The notes: generated by a model not told the origin, from the letters alone. Numbered from the stretch's first letter, positions 40,844 to 51,660 are shown. The stretch: 64,000 nt of DNA from Tridacna crocea (GCA_943736015.1 OX031066.1:9924245-9988244), one strand, 5' to 3'. Translations and numbers: made by a program.

Positions 40844-43771
40844 ATGGATGTTGAACCAGAAATTGAATGTGCGGGATCGGCGTTTAAATCCTACATATGG
40901 AAACATTTTGGTTTTGTAAAATCTGACAAAAGTAAAGTCATATGCCTGCATTGCCAATCTGTTATAAAGTATGCGGGCAACACCACCAACATGGCGTTTC
41001 ATTTGAAGAGGCATCACCCCCAGTACAGTTCGGCCTCTAGTTCACCACCGATCAGTTCGACCAAGCAGTTTCCTGTGAAGGCAACTTCAAGCAGCTCACA
41101 AAAAACTCTTCAAGAGTCATTTTTCAAATCAAAACTTGCAAGGAATTCTCAAAGGATCATGGCAATAACTAATGCAATAACTGAATTAATAATTGATGGG
41201 ATGCTCCCATATTCTTTCATTGAAAATGTCAAATTCCGGAAACTTATAAATCTTTTGGAGCCCAGGTACACAGTTTCAGACAGAAAATTCTTTTCGGAGG
41301 AGGCCATTCCTAATAAGTATATGGAGCTAAAATCAACTGTCGTATCTGGTATCAGGGTCGCAGTAACAACAGATGGGTGGACGTCACGTGCCACCCAGTC
41401 TTATGTGACGGTAACATGTCATTACATTGATATAAACTGCGAAATCTGTAACTCTGTTTTACAAACAAGAATTCTCCCGCAGTCCCATACAGGGACCCAT
41501 ATAGCAGAAGTGTTGCTGGAAGCTGGTAGGGAATGGGGATATGCAGATAAAGATCCTGTGCTAGTTAGTGACAATGCTAGTAACATGACAGTAGCTGCAG
41601 CTGAGACTAAATATCCTAACATATAAAGTGTTTTGCTCATACACTTAATCTGGCATCCCAAAGAGCCCTTTCATTAAATCAAGTTGGTCATTTACTTGGC
41701 AGAGTAAAATATATTGTCCGTTTTTTCCACAGAAGCTCCACAGCAATGGAACTTCTCAAAATAAAACAGACACAACTGGACATACCACATCATAAAGTAA
41801 TAAATGATGTGCCAACCAGGTGGAATTCATCTTACGATATGCTGCAAAGATTTTTAGAACAGCAGCCAGCAATATTAGCCATTGTCATGAGTAAAGAGGT
41901 GCGAAAGTTTGAGAAGGACATAGTATCAATAACTGAAGATGATATCAGTGCTGCAGAAGACATTGTTAGAATACTTAAGCCAGTCAAAACTGCAACTACT
42001 GTTCTCTGTTCAGAGCAGACGCCAACAATCTCCTTGATATATCCCCTGTATAATCAACTGCTCTCAGCAATGACACCAAGAGAGACCGATAAAGCAGTGA
42101 TCAAGGCTCTTAAGACTGCTTTCCACAATGATCTGAGCAAAAGGTAAGTGTTCCAGATAGGAAGGGCTAACAGGAATAATGTAGAAAAAATAATTTCCAT
42201 TAATTTTACATCAAACCATACGTTAACTCTTTACCACACAACACAATTTTAGACTTCTCCAGATTGAAACCATTTGCAGACAACAAAATAAATGTGACTG
42301 AAAAATTGAAACATGTTTTGAAAAGGGTAGAAAACATTGTGGGAAAAAGAGAAAATGCTTGTTACCAGCATTTTCTACTTTTCCCACAATGTTTTCAATA
42401 GGCTACTTTCTCATGGTTGTTAAAAGTCTGGATTGTGTGGTAATGAGTTAAGACTCCCATTAGAGCTGTCTTGCTGTGACATTTCAAATGAGGGATTACA
42501 AATATTTTTCCCTTTAGAAATAAGAATTATTGTCTTTGAATAATCACTGTCACCCCTTCTAGCCTGGAGCTCTGATATACTAGTAGTCCGGTAGCATTTT
42601 ACTTCAAATATCAAATAGTTATGCTTTTACATCAAAGAGTACTGGCAATTAGCAATTTGGTTCTTCCATGAACGTGTAATTTCTTCATGTATCGTAATCA
42701 CTTATTTTACTTTTTTCCGTGTTTTGCACCTCTTGCTGTAACAAAGCTTGAGACTTTTATATGAGGCAAATGGAAGATCTTAACTAAGGCGTAAGGACAA
42801 CCCAACTTTTGTCTGAATAAAAAATTTTATGGCATATCCATTCACCTAAATTCAAGGTGGATCAGTCTGATCAAATTGACATCCTCTTGTCTTTTCTCAT
42901 GTCTGTCACAAATAATATTTCAGGTACACAGATCAGTATGAGTTCCTTGCTATGGGGACAGCTTTAGATCCACGTTTTAAAACCCTCCCGTTTCTGTCAG
43001 ATGATCAAAGGTTGGCTGCTTATTCCAGTTTGACAGCTGAAGCAGTTATCAGAAGTGAGAAGGTAGCTCAATGTTTTATTACCTAATGAAGCATTCTATT
43101 ATGTCCTGGTGCACCACTCACAAAGACGAAATACATAGTCCCATTTCTCTTAATTTTGATCATTTGATATATTTGTGCTTTGTGTAGTTTTTTATCAATT
43201 GCTGGTTTGCAAAGGCTGTTCTCTCTCAGATGATATCTCTTTTCCAGTTAAAAGTGAAGGCTGAGAAGCAGGAAGACCAATTCCTTGTGCTGCCAAAAGA
43301 TAGTGAACAGACTGAAGCTATGCCTGTGCTGCCGGCCCTTCCAGTAGTTCTTGACCAACCCATGGCTCCCCAAGATCTCACCCTTGAAGTTAAGCCCATG
43401 ACACAGAATGAGCCAGATATAAACATTATAAAGCCATCAACTTCTGCTTTAGATGATTTGTTTTCTGACACTTTTATTACAAAAGTTGAACCAGCAATGC
43501 CAATCATTGAAGGGCAAATGAGGAAATTATTGCTTATAAAGCCGAGTCAGTAGTGCCTCTGTCTGACAATACTTTATTGTGGTGGAAGCAAAATGAACTT
43601 AAATATCCACTAGTGGCTAAAGTTGCAAAGTATTATTTATGCATCCCAGCAACATCCGTTCCTTCTGAAAGGGTATTTTCCAAAGCTGGCCAAGTAGTTA
43701 ATGACAGAAGAGCTTCCATTAAACCAAAACATGTTGATTACCTTGTGTTTTTGAACAAGAATTTGGCCTAA
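40844..43771 (+). pseudogene. hAT transposase, BED zinc finger, three exons, two frameshifts
   Basis: Exon 1 (40844-42143) starts MDVEPEIECAG. A BED finger follows, with Cys34, Cys37, His53 and His57/58 (VICLHCQ ... FHLKRHHP). The RNase H-like core shows VTTDGWTS (first catalytic Asp) and VSDNASNM (second). Near 41622 two extra bases (ATATA) break the frame; it resumes as KCFAHTLNLASQRALSLNQ. Exon 2 (42924-43062) has GTALDPRFK. Exon 3 (43248-43771) has one extra base near 43519 and then the C-terminal dimerisation region: WWKQNELKYP, PATSVPSERVFSKAG (third catalytic Glu) and NDRRASIKP. Introns have GTAAGT...CAG-type ends. Domain order and length fit ZBED-type hAT transposases. Only two small indels separate it from a full frame, so decay is recent, or the indels are assembly errors. 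Confidence 0.92.
42223..42451 (+). mobile_element. TTAA hairpin MITE inside the transposase intron
   Basis: TTAACTCTTTACCACACAAC at left, TGTGGTAATGAGTTAA at right. It lies in intron 1 of the hAT transposase and leaves both splice sites untouched. Confidence 0.9.
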
Positions 43772-44000
43772 ATAAATGTATCACATACACTGTGCCAAAT
43801 GCTTCTTTCCAAGTATTTGGGTACTCAGTACTAGTCACTTTAATTGATGCCAAAACATATTTTTTTTTTTCAGTTCTTGCTTATTGTGTTTTGTGTTTAG
43901 CTTAAAAGGATGTGCATAATAAACCAACACTTTATTATTGAACAGGTAAGTTTTATTTTCATCCATGGAAAAAATATTGCGCAACAAAAATCATATTTAC

Positions 44001-44226
44001 TCAACTCTTTACCAAAAGACAAATTTTTGGACTGGACCAAATTCAAAGTATCTGCAGACAATAAATTAAATCTATGTGACATGATGATTTCTGACTTTGA
44101 TAGGACAAAACATTGTGGGAAAAGGAGAAAATGCTGGTAACCAGCATTTTCTCCTTATCCCACAAAGTTTTCTATAGGTTTGTTTCTCAGGGTTGTTAAA
44201 AGTCAGAATTGTGTGGTAAAAAGTTG
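44001..44226 (+). mobile_element. TTAA hairpin MITE inside the hAT right end
   Basis: TCAACTCTTTACCAAAAGAC at left, TGTGGTAAAAAGTTGA at right. Both flanking TTAAs have mutated. Nearly perfect palindrome. Confidence 0.85.
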
Positions 44227-44449
44227 ATGATTACATAGTAAATCTGAACCAATCAGATATCGTGATACTGTATCGTATCAACTGTCTGGTATCGCGATAG
44301 TATCGCGATACCTTTTTCTTGGCGATACCCAGCTCTACTCAAAAGAGTAGAAAACATTGTAGGAGAAGGATAAAATGCTAGTTTCCAACAATGTTTTCAA
44401 GAGGTTTCTTTCTCAGGGTCGTTAAAAGTCAGGATTGTATGGTAAAGAG

Positions 44450-44520
44450 TTAACCCTTTGCCAAATACTCTCCAGTGTTAACAACCCTAAAGCAGAGGTT
44501 GCTTGGACACACTTATGGAA
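44450..44520 (-). mobile_element. TTAA MITE end fragment
   Basis: TTAACCCTTTGCCAAATACT followed by AACAACCCTAAAGCAGAGG, then broken off. It abuts the end of the split MITE. Confidence 0.6.
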
Positions 44521-44584
44521 ACAGATACAATATTAGTAACCACACAATGCTTTTACCCCCATCTACAACACAAAGGTCATGAGC

Positions 44585-45070
44585 GTATTCCTTTTACCTG
44601 TTCTGGCACAATGTTCTGTGTTCTGAAATGCTGTTCTGGAATGTGCAAAAGGAATATTTCAGAACACAATACACTGTTCCGGAAGTATGTCCTGAATGGA
44701 GCATGTTTGGAACTTTATTCTAAACTATATCGAAATAAAAGCACATGGGCATGATGGCTGTTGCAAGAGCTACTGTCTTAGCTGTGTTAGTTGTGGATAT
44801 GATTAGCTGAGGGAGAGAGTTGAGTCGAGTCTACAATGCCCCTATTTATGGTGTTCATATTGTAAAGAAGGACAATTGCAAATTTTGCCATGAAGATTTG
44901 TCCGTCTTTCAGCCATCTTGTATCACCTAGTAAGCGTTCAGCAGGTGCACCACACCTCAGTTGGATTAGAACAGTCAGAACATGTTCTGAGGAACATGGC
45001 ACAGTGTTCCGAAATACTCCATTGACCTAGAATATGTTTGGAGTGTTCAGAGTAGCAAAAGGAATACCCC
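44585..45070. mobile_element. Candidate element with TGTTCTG-repeat termini
   Basis: Left GTATTCCTTTTACCTGTTCT and the right end (reverse complement) GTATTCCTTTTGCTACTCTG are inverted. Several TGTTCTG(GAA) phrases cluster behind each end. About 480 bp, no protein frame. A C-run borders the right end. Confidence 0.55.
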
Positions 45071-45412
45071 CCCCCCCATTATTTTAGCTACACTTGACAC
45101 AAGCAGCCAAATTTCGACATACCAAGGCCTCTGTAAAAATGTAAAGTTTAAACTGCTCTACTTTATGTTGACTTTTGCATGCACTAATAAACATTACATA
45201 AATAAGCTATCTCCTTGCTTATTGTAACTAGAGGCCCTTCAGGGCCTGAACTGTTCTACCGTTTGCGATTTTTCTAATATTTTTTAGCATCATTACGTTG
45301 GCATGGTGAATTGAAAAAATAGTGAAATATTGAAGTTGAAATTCTCAAAACCCATCTACCCTTTATCACACAATAACAACTTTCAGCACCCCTGAAAGAG
45401 AAGGCTTTTGAA

Positions 45413-47296
45413 AACAAGAGGACCATGATGGTCCTATATCGCTCACCTAAGTACTAAGCAGTAAAGGTCTACAATGAAGATAGATGCCAAATATTGAGGT
45501 TTAAGGCCAAATGATAATGAAACAAGAGTGGCAAATTGTCGCAACATATGCCCATCCCACCGGCAGTTGTCGAGGAGGTATAATAGTTGCAAAGGACAGG
45601 CAATACAACAAACATGTTCACCAAGTCTCAAGTGAATTTGACATACCAAATATCAAAGCTCTCCGAAGAATTCTAAAGTTTTCCTTTTTTGTTCCTATGT
45701 TTAGAACTTGTGACCCCTGGGCGGGGCCAGTTTTGACCCCTGGGGCATCTTAGGTACAAACTTAGTAGAGGTCCACTAGTAGATGCTACATACCTAATAT
45801 CAAAGCTCTACATCTCCTAGTTTCAGAGAAGAATAATTTTAATTTTTTTCCTTTTTAGTTCCCATGTTTAAACTTGTGACCCCTGAGGATGGGCCAATTA
45901 TGAACCCAGAGGCATCATTTGAATAAACTTGGCAAAGGTCCACTAGGAGATGCTACATACCAAATATCAAAGATCAACACGTTCTGGTTTCAAAGAAGAA
46001 TAATTTTAAAGTTTTCCTTTTTCTTCCCCATGTTCAAACTTCTGACACCCGGGGCAGGGCCAGTTTGGACCCCAGGGGCATCATATGAACAAACTTAGAA
46101 GAGGTTAACTGGGAGATGCTTCATACAAAATATCACAGCTCTAAGCCATCCAGTTTCAGAGAAAAAGAATTTCAAAGTTTTCCTTCTTTGTTCCTATGTT
46201 CAAACTTGTGACCCCCGGGGCGGAGCCAGTTTTGACCCCAGGGGCATCATATGAACAAAATTGGTAGAGGTCCACTAGGAGATGCTACATACCAATAATC
46301 AAACTTCTACTCCTTCCAGTTTCAGAGAAGAAGATTTTTAAAGTTTTCCTTCTTTTTTCCTATGTTTCAAACTTGTGACCCCCCAGGGTAGGGCAAGTTT
46401 TGACCCCAGGGGCATCATATGAACAAACATTGTAGAAGTGTACTAGGAGATCCTACTTACCAAATATCAAAGCTCTACAATTTCTAGTTTCAGAGAAGAA
46501 GAATTTTAAAGTTTTCTTTCTTTATTTCTATGTTTCACACTTGTAAACCCTGGGGCGGGCCAGTTTTGACCTCCGGGACATCATAAGAACAATCTTGGTA
46601 GAGGTCTACTAGGAGATGCTACATACCAAATATCAAAGCTCTGCACTTTCTAGTTTCAGAGAAGAAGAACTTTAAAGTTATCCTTCTTTGTTCCTTTGTT
46701 TCAAACATGTGACCCCCCCGGGTGGAGCCAGTTTTCAATCCAGGGGCATCATATGAACAATCTTGGTAGAGGTCTACTAAGAGATGCTACATAACAAATA
46801 TCAAAGCTCTACGCCTTCTAGTTTCAGAGAAGAAGATTTTCAAAGATTTTGCTATTTTTTTTCCTTCTAATTGCCATGGCAACCAGAATTATGGGTGGAA
46901 TTCAATCTATTGAACAACTTTGGTAGAGCTTTACCCAAGGAACATCCCTGCCAAGTTTCATCAAGATTGGCCCAGTGGTTAACCCTTACCAAACGACAAT
47001 ATCTTAGACTAGTCCAAATTGAAAGCATTTGCAGACGACAAAATAAAAGTGACTGAAAATTTGAAATTTGTTTTGTGAAGGGTAGAAAACATTGTGGGAA
47101 AAGGAGAAAATGCTGGTTACCAGCATTTTCTACTTTCCCACAATGTTTTCTACAGGCTTCTTTCTCAGGGGCGTCAAAAGTAGGGATGTGTTGTAATGGG
47201 TTAAGGAAGAGATGTTTAAAGAAATTGTGGACGATGGACATTGGGCGATCACAAAAGCTCACCATGAGCACTTCATGCTCAGGTGAGCTAAAAATT
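45413..47296 (+). mobile_element. Tandem-core element R2
   Basis: Left end CAAGAGGACCATGATGGTCC then TATATCGCTCACCTAAG. Right end GGACATTGGGCGATCACAA then CATGCTCAGGTGAGCTAAAA. The core has seven units of 165-169 bp, marked by GAGGTCCACTAGGAGATGC at about 45771, 45938, 46104, 46270, 46439, 46604 and 46772. Segment 45530-45620 (AGAGTGGCAAATTGTCGCAA) resembles the head of the 60.1-kb family. Open frames across it are repeat-derived. Confidence 0.82.
46979..47204 (+). mobile_element. TTAA hairpin MITE nested in R2
   Basis: TTAACCCTTACCAAACGACA at left, GTTGTAATGGGTTAA at right. It interrupts GCCCAGTGGTTTAGGAGGAG, intact at 55595, so the target was a TTTA/TTAA in the R2 tail. Confidence 0.9.
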
Positions 47297-47509
47297 GTAC
47301 AAAAAGGAGAAAATGCTGGTAACCAGCAATATCTCTTTTTCTCAGAATGTTTTCTACCCTATCAAAGACAGATTATTTCATATGAACCACATTGAAACTG
47401 TCATCTGCACATGCTTACATTTCCGACAGATCTAACATTTTGTCAAGTGGTAAAGGGTTAAATTAGAAACAAGCCAAACTTCATAGGGCTTCAGTAGTCC
47501 TTGTATTAA

Positions 47510-47713
47510 TTAACTCTTTAGCAAACAACAAAATTTCAGACTGATCTAAATTCAAAGCACTTGCAAACAACAAAAACATAACTGAAAAATTGAAATTTGT
47601 TTCCAGCAGGGTAGAAAACTTTGGTTACTAGCATTTTCTCCTTTTCCCACAATGTTTTCAAAAGCTTTGATGGCAGGGCCATAAAAACAAGGGATTGTTT
47701 GGTAAAGGATTAA
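47510..47713 (+). mobile_element. TTAA MITE, left hairpin arm deleted
   Basis: TTAACTCTTTAGCAAACAAC at left, TTTGGTAAAGGATTAA at right. The left arm is gone (GAAAACTTTGGTTACTAGC). Confidence 0.85.
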
Positions 47714-47937
47714 CTCTTTACCACACAATGCCGACTTTTAAAGACCCTGAGATAGAAGCCTTTTGAAAACACTGTGGGAAAAGGAGAAATGCTGTAAACC
47801 AGCATTTTCTCCTTTTCCCGAAATATTTTCTACCCTGCTGGAAACAAATTTCAATTCTTGAGTTACATATAATTCGTTGTCTGCAAGTGCTTTTAATTTA
47901 GACCAGTAAACAATTATGTCGTTTGGTAAAGAGTTAA
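47710..47937 (-). mobile_element. TTAA hairpin MITE, abutting the previous copy
   Basis: TTAACTCTTTACCACACAAT at left, TTTGGTAAAGAGTTAA at right. Shares a TTAA with its neighbour but lies in the opposite orientation. Confidence 0.88.
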
Positions 47938-48141
47938 ACAATTTTGTTATTTTCAGAGAATTATGACTAATTATGTTGACTGTGTTGAGTAATCAAGATT
48001 TAGTCCTCAAATGGCTGCTTTTTCTGAACTTATGACAATCTTCTTCACTTTTTAGGCTTAATCCTCTGGTGATACAAATGATGTGTAGAATTTTCAAAAG
48101 AATTCGATAAAAATATACAAGAAATGAAGATTTTTTTTTAA

Positions 48142-48413
48142 TTTTAACCCTATATCAAACAGCAAAGTTTTGGACCTTTTTATCTCTTTACCAAACAACA
48201 ACATTTTATACTGGTTCAAACTGAAAGGATTTGCAGACAACTAATTAAAGATGGCTAAAAATCTAATGGCCAAATTTGTCCTTGACAGAACAGAAAACAT
48301 TTTAGGAAAAGGAGAAAATGCTGGTTCCTGGCATTTTCTCCTTTTCCCACATGTTTTCAAAAGGCTTCTATGGTAGGATCGTAAAAATAAGGGACTGTTT
48401 GGTAAAGGGTTAA
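48142..48413 (+). mobile_element. TTAA hairpin MITE preceded by an end fragment of another
   Basis: 48142-48179 is a broken left end (TTAACCCTATATCAAACAGC). The complete copy runs from 48180 (TATCTCTTTACCAAACAAC) to TTTGGTAAAGGGTTAA. Confidence 0.82.
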
Positions 48414-48449
48414 ATTGTATGGACTAACAGACAGCTAAATAAATGTGAC

Positions 48450-48678
48450 TTAACCCTTTACCCCATAAGGCATTTCTATGGTATCTCTAGTTGACTCTAA
48501 ATAACAGCAAGGATGAAGCCGTTTCTTATGTGTATATGACACCTTTTGACAGAGTAGAAAACATTGTGGCAAAAGGTGAAATTGCTCGTCACGAGCAATT
48601 TCACCTTTTGCCACAATGTTTTCAAAAAGCTCCTACAAGAAATGCGTAGAAATGAGTATCTATGGAGTAAAGGGTTAA
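48450..48678 (+). mobile_element. TTAA hairpin MITE, GGCAAAAGGTGAAATTG stem variant
   Basis: TTAACCCTTTACCCCATAAG at left, GGAGTAAAGGGTTAA at right. The stem around 48563-48620 is perfect: CATTGTGGCAAAAGGTGAAA and TTGCTCGTCACGAGCAA, with the exact complement on the other arm. Confidence 0.9.
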
Positions 48679-48806
48679 AAAAAAAGTGATTTATGATGTT
48701 GGAAGGGTAGAAAACATGTTACCTCTGTGTTTTTTACTTTTTCTAATTGCTTTCAAAAGCTTCCTTCCTAAGGGTCATTAAAAGTCAGAATTATGTTAAG
48801 GGTTAA
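48675..48806 (+). mobile_element. Decayed TTAA MITE remnant
   Basis: GGAAGGGTAGAAAACATG and TAAGGGTCATTAAAAGTCAG up to GGGTTAA. The palindrome is destroyed. Confidence 0.6.
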
Positions 48807-48954
48807 ATGGCTAGTCTGTTGCCATACAGATTCTTTTCTGAATCAAAGATCTCAAGCTATTGATGATAAAAATGAACTGTGGAAGTGTCACTACAATCTG
48901 GCCATGCTTACAGTCTTTATTGCAACAAGATTTGATTGATTGTATGATGTTTAA

Positions 48955-49245
48955 TGCTATTTTATACATTATTTCAGTTACAAAGTGGCAGCCAGTGCAC
49001 CTATCTATGCTTTCCTGGACGCATTTACCAGTACTCTGCATAAGTGTCTTTCCAAGCTACCAGTTGCTTTCCCACATAATCATAGTCCAGGCAATGGTTA
49101 GTGGTGTGAGAGGAATGAATTCTGTCAAAACGACTACGAGCAGTTTTGGGAAAGAAATTGGCTTAGCCAAGGATCAAGCCCTCAACCCCCCCTGTTCTCA
49201 AGTCCTGCACGCTACCGACTCAGCTACTGGTGATTGGCTGCATAA
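48955..49245 (-). mobile_element. tRNA-derived SINE
   Basis: On the minus strand the head reads GTAGCTGAGTCGGTAGCGTG (A box) and GGGCTTGATCC (B-box-like). The body has GTGGGAAAGCAACTGGTAGC and the tail TAACTGAAATAATGTATAAA. The plus-strand 130-codon frame across it is a shadow. Confidence 0.72.
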
Positions 49246-49249
49246 ACAA

Positions 49250-49920
49250 TAAATGGACAGGCAAACAAACAGACAACAGAAACCAGGCCATGCCACATTA
49301 GTTCTGCTGGCTTTCAGTAGGGTGGAACAATGATTTTTTGAATTTTGGAACAGAAATGTGAAACTTTCCACATAACCAGGACTAAGATTTGATAAGTTCA
49401 AAACACTAAACTTTTTTCTTATCGGACCAGTGCTTTTTTTTTTAAGAATTTTTTAGTATGGTCTGTTGCAATCTGTTGAAAAACACCCAAATTATTTTTA
49501 TGGGAAAAGTCGCAAATTTTACCTCAACCTTATAAAATAAGTCAAATCCAAATAAATTGTTTTTCTTTCTGCATCAACCAGTCCTACTACCAATCCTCTA
49601 CAAAGAAAACCCAAGAAGTAATGCCTGTACTTCAGTCTAATTTTTTATTATTTTTTTTCAACATGTGCACCGAGCACCAAATTTGCACAGAGTGGGTAAG
49701 GTGGCAAAATTCATTTTTTCACTGAATTGGATGGGACTTGCACTAAGATGATTCGTTAATAGTTCACATAGCAATCTTTTTTTTTATTATTATTATTTCA
49801 AAATTTGCTCACCATGCACCTACCACAGTATTCAGTATTGTGAAAAAGGGGACTTCCACAAATTATTCTTTACAAATCATAACTTGAATACGATAGAATA
49901 GGAAATTTCAGGCCTTTAGC
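49250..49920. other. No gene recognised
   Basis: T-rich low-complexity stretches near 49430 and 49780. No exon or element end seen. Confidence 0.4.
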
Positions 49921-49924
49921 TCAT

Positions 49925-50146
49925 TTAACTCTTTACCAAAAAGCGAAATCCTAGATGGTCAAAACTGAAAGCATTACCTGCCGGACAACAAAATAAATGG
50001 GACCAAAACGTTGAAATCTGTTTGGAAAGGGTAAAAAATATTGTGGAAAAAGAAGAAAATGCTGGTTACCAGCATTTTCTACTTTTTCCTCAATGTTTTG
50101 AAAAGGTTTCTTCAGTTAAAGTTGGGATTGTGTGGTAAGGGGTTAA
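49925..50146 (+). mobile_element. TTAA hairpin MITE
   Basis: TTAACTCTTTACCAAAAAGC at left, TGTGGTAAGGGGTTAA at right. Confidence 0.87.
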
Positions 50147-50296
50147 AATATGAATAATGTCTACAGTATTCCACTTTTTCTTGAAGAAAACAATCCATCC
50201 TCAGGCTTGATCTAGTGTTCAAATTCACAAATTTCACAAAAAATGTGTTGAATAACAGTTTTCCCGGAAGAAAGTGACAATAGAACTGCAAGCCTT

Positions 50297-50406
50297 TTAA
50301 CTCTTTACAAAATGACAATTTTGGACTAGTCCAAACTGTTAACATTTGAATACAACAACATAAATGTGATTGAAAATTCAAAGTTATTTCTGGGTGATTA
50401 CAAAAC
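50297..50406 (+). mobile_element. TTAA MITE left half
   Basis: TTAACTCTTTACAAAATGAC at left. Breaks off before the hairpin at GATTACAAAACAAG. Confidence 0.7.
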
Positions 50407-50439
50407 AAGTCAGAGCGAAAAACCCAGGGATGAACAAGC

Positions 50440-50560
50440 CCTGGGACGAAGGTAACTGGTCAACTCGTACCTAAGTAAACACGTACCTAAGTCAACTCGT
50501 ACCTATTTTGGTCAACTCGTACCCAAGTCAATTCGTACCGAAGTCAACTCATACCTAAAT
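50440..50560 (+). repeat. Repeated-phrase block GTCAACTCGTACC
   Basis: Six or seven copies of (A)GTCAACTCGTACCTA-like phrases in 110 bp. It resembles the terminus of an element like 39433-40548 but with a different phrase. No matching inverted block was found nearby. Confidence 0.7.
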
Positions 50561-51152
50561 ATTTCTTATATTTTATTTTGCGACTTTTATCAGTATCAGT
50601 ATGTTGAAGTATGTGTTTTTGTTTACACAAGATCATGTCAAAAGCCAAATTTTTTTCTGGATTCATATTACACAAAATGATGTCAAAAACCAAATAAAAA
50701 TAGTTTTTTGGGGGGATTTGGGGTGCTTCAATAGAATGGATGCCATATGTTCAGACCCGTCATATGTCAACACCTAACTGGCTGGAAATTCTAGCATAGG
50801 AAAGAAACGAATGGATGCTACATAATTATGTAATACTTTTTTTTTTAAATCTTTGTCTTGCGCAGCGTCTGTCATGATAAAACATGTTATATGCAAAAAC
50901 ATAAAAGCAGACTAGCTGATCTGCGCCTTTGATTTTGATTCATGCATAGTACTACTTATACTATTTAGTGGGGCAAATATTTATCTAATTAATTTTCAAA
51001 GCATCAATTAGTGCAAACTTGCTTGGAGATGATAAGAATCTAATCAACACTTGTAAAGTGTCTATTACCTTTGGCACCTGCATGTTGATTCAGTTAACTA
51101 AAAACTTAAAGGGATTATCTTTAAATACTGTGACAAGATTGTCTACATGGTT

Positions 51153-51262
51153 TTAACCCTTCCCTGAACAATCCCTGGTTTTTTACGCGTCAGGAATAGA
51201 AGCATTTTGAAAACATTGTGGGAAAAGGAGAAAATGCTGGTATGCAGCATTTTCTCGTTTTC
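51153..51262 (-). mobile_element. TTAA MITE, right half lost
   Basis: TTAACCCTTCCCTGAACAAT at left. The palindrome breaks off inside its second arm (GCAGCATTTTCTCGTTTTCC), where the duplicated segment 51263-51650 starts. Confidence 0.78.
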
Positions 51263-51660
51263 CTCATGACCAGAATTTCAGTTTCCACTTATTGCTTTAT
51301 TCAGAGATTTGTGTAAATTCATTCTTTAACTCTTTACCACACGAGAAAATTGCAGGCTCGTCTAAATTGAAAGCATTTGCAGACGACAAGGTAAAGGTGA
51401 CTGAAAAATTGAAATTTGTTCTGGGAAGGATAGGAAACACTGTGGGAAAAGGAGAAAATGCTGGTCACCAGCATTTTCTCCTTTTCCAACAGTATTTTCA
51501 AAAAGCATCTTTCTCAGGGGCATCAAGAGTAGGGATTGTGTGGTAATGGGTTAAATTCAGTATTGAAGATGAGAAGATAGTTGTGTACATAAATTCATTG
51601 TTTAAATTCAATATTAAAGATGGGAAGATAGTTTAAAGTCCTTCTGATCGGAAGATGCCA
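51263..51660 (+). repeat. Duplicated segment, copy 1 (with MITE at site 1)
   Basis: AGAATTTCAGTTTCCACTTA through GAAGATAGTTTAAAGTCC matches 52437-52830. It is filled at the first TTAA site and empty at the second (51633-51636). Confidence 0.85.
51326..51554 (+). mobile_element. TTAA hairpin MITE with known empty site
   Basis: TTAACTCTTTACCACACGAG at left, TGTGGTAATGGGTTAA at right. The flanks ATTCTTTAA|...|TTAAATTCAG correspond to unbroken ATTCTTTAAATTCAG at 52494-52508. Confidence 0.93.

Larger units (their letters stand above)
39278..44337 (+). mobile_element. hAT transposon with BED-finger transposase
   Basis: Perfect 8-bp target duplication CTCAAAAG at 39270-39277 and 44338-44345. Terminal inverted repeats begin TAGAGCTGGG, and both ends are rich in GCGATA/TATCGCGATA sub-repeats. 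Length 5060 bp. It encodes the transposase at 40844-43771 and contains three later insertions: 39433-40548, 42223-42451 and 44001-44226. Confidence 0.92.
38915..44453 (+). mobile_element. TTAA hairpin MITE split by a SINE and a hAT element
   Basis: Left piece 38915-38976 (ACCAGAAGACAAAGTTTTAG), a short middle piece 39237-39277 (AAACAAAATTCAAGTGACTC) and right piece 44338-44453 (AGTAGAAAACATTGTAGGAG to GGTAAAGAGTTAA) join to one element. The hairpin has lost part of its right arm. Confidence 0.82.
45355..47461 (-). mobile_element. TTAA hairpin MITE split by an R2 element
   Basis: Left piece 45355-45412 (CTACCCTTTATCACACAATA to CTTTTGAAAAC) and right piece 47297-47461 (ACAAAAAGGAGAAAATGC to GGTAAAGGGTTAA) are the two parts of one MITE. 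Confidence 0.8.

Noticed and set aside
46867-47271. 134-codon minus-strand frame
   Set aside because: Composed of R2 tail and nested MITE sequence. Read-through of repeats.
48860-49252. 130-codon plus-strand frame
   Set aside because: Opposite strand of a tRNA-derived SINE.
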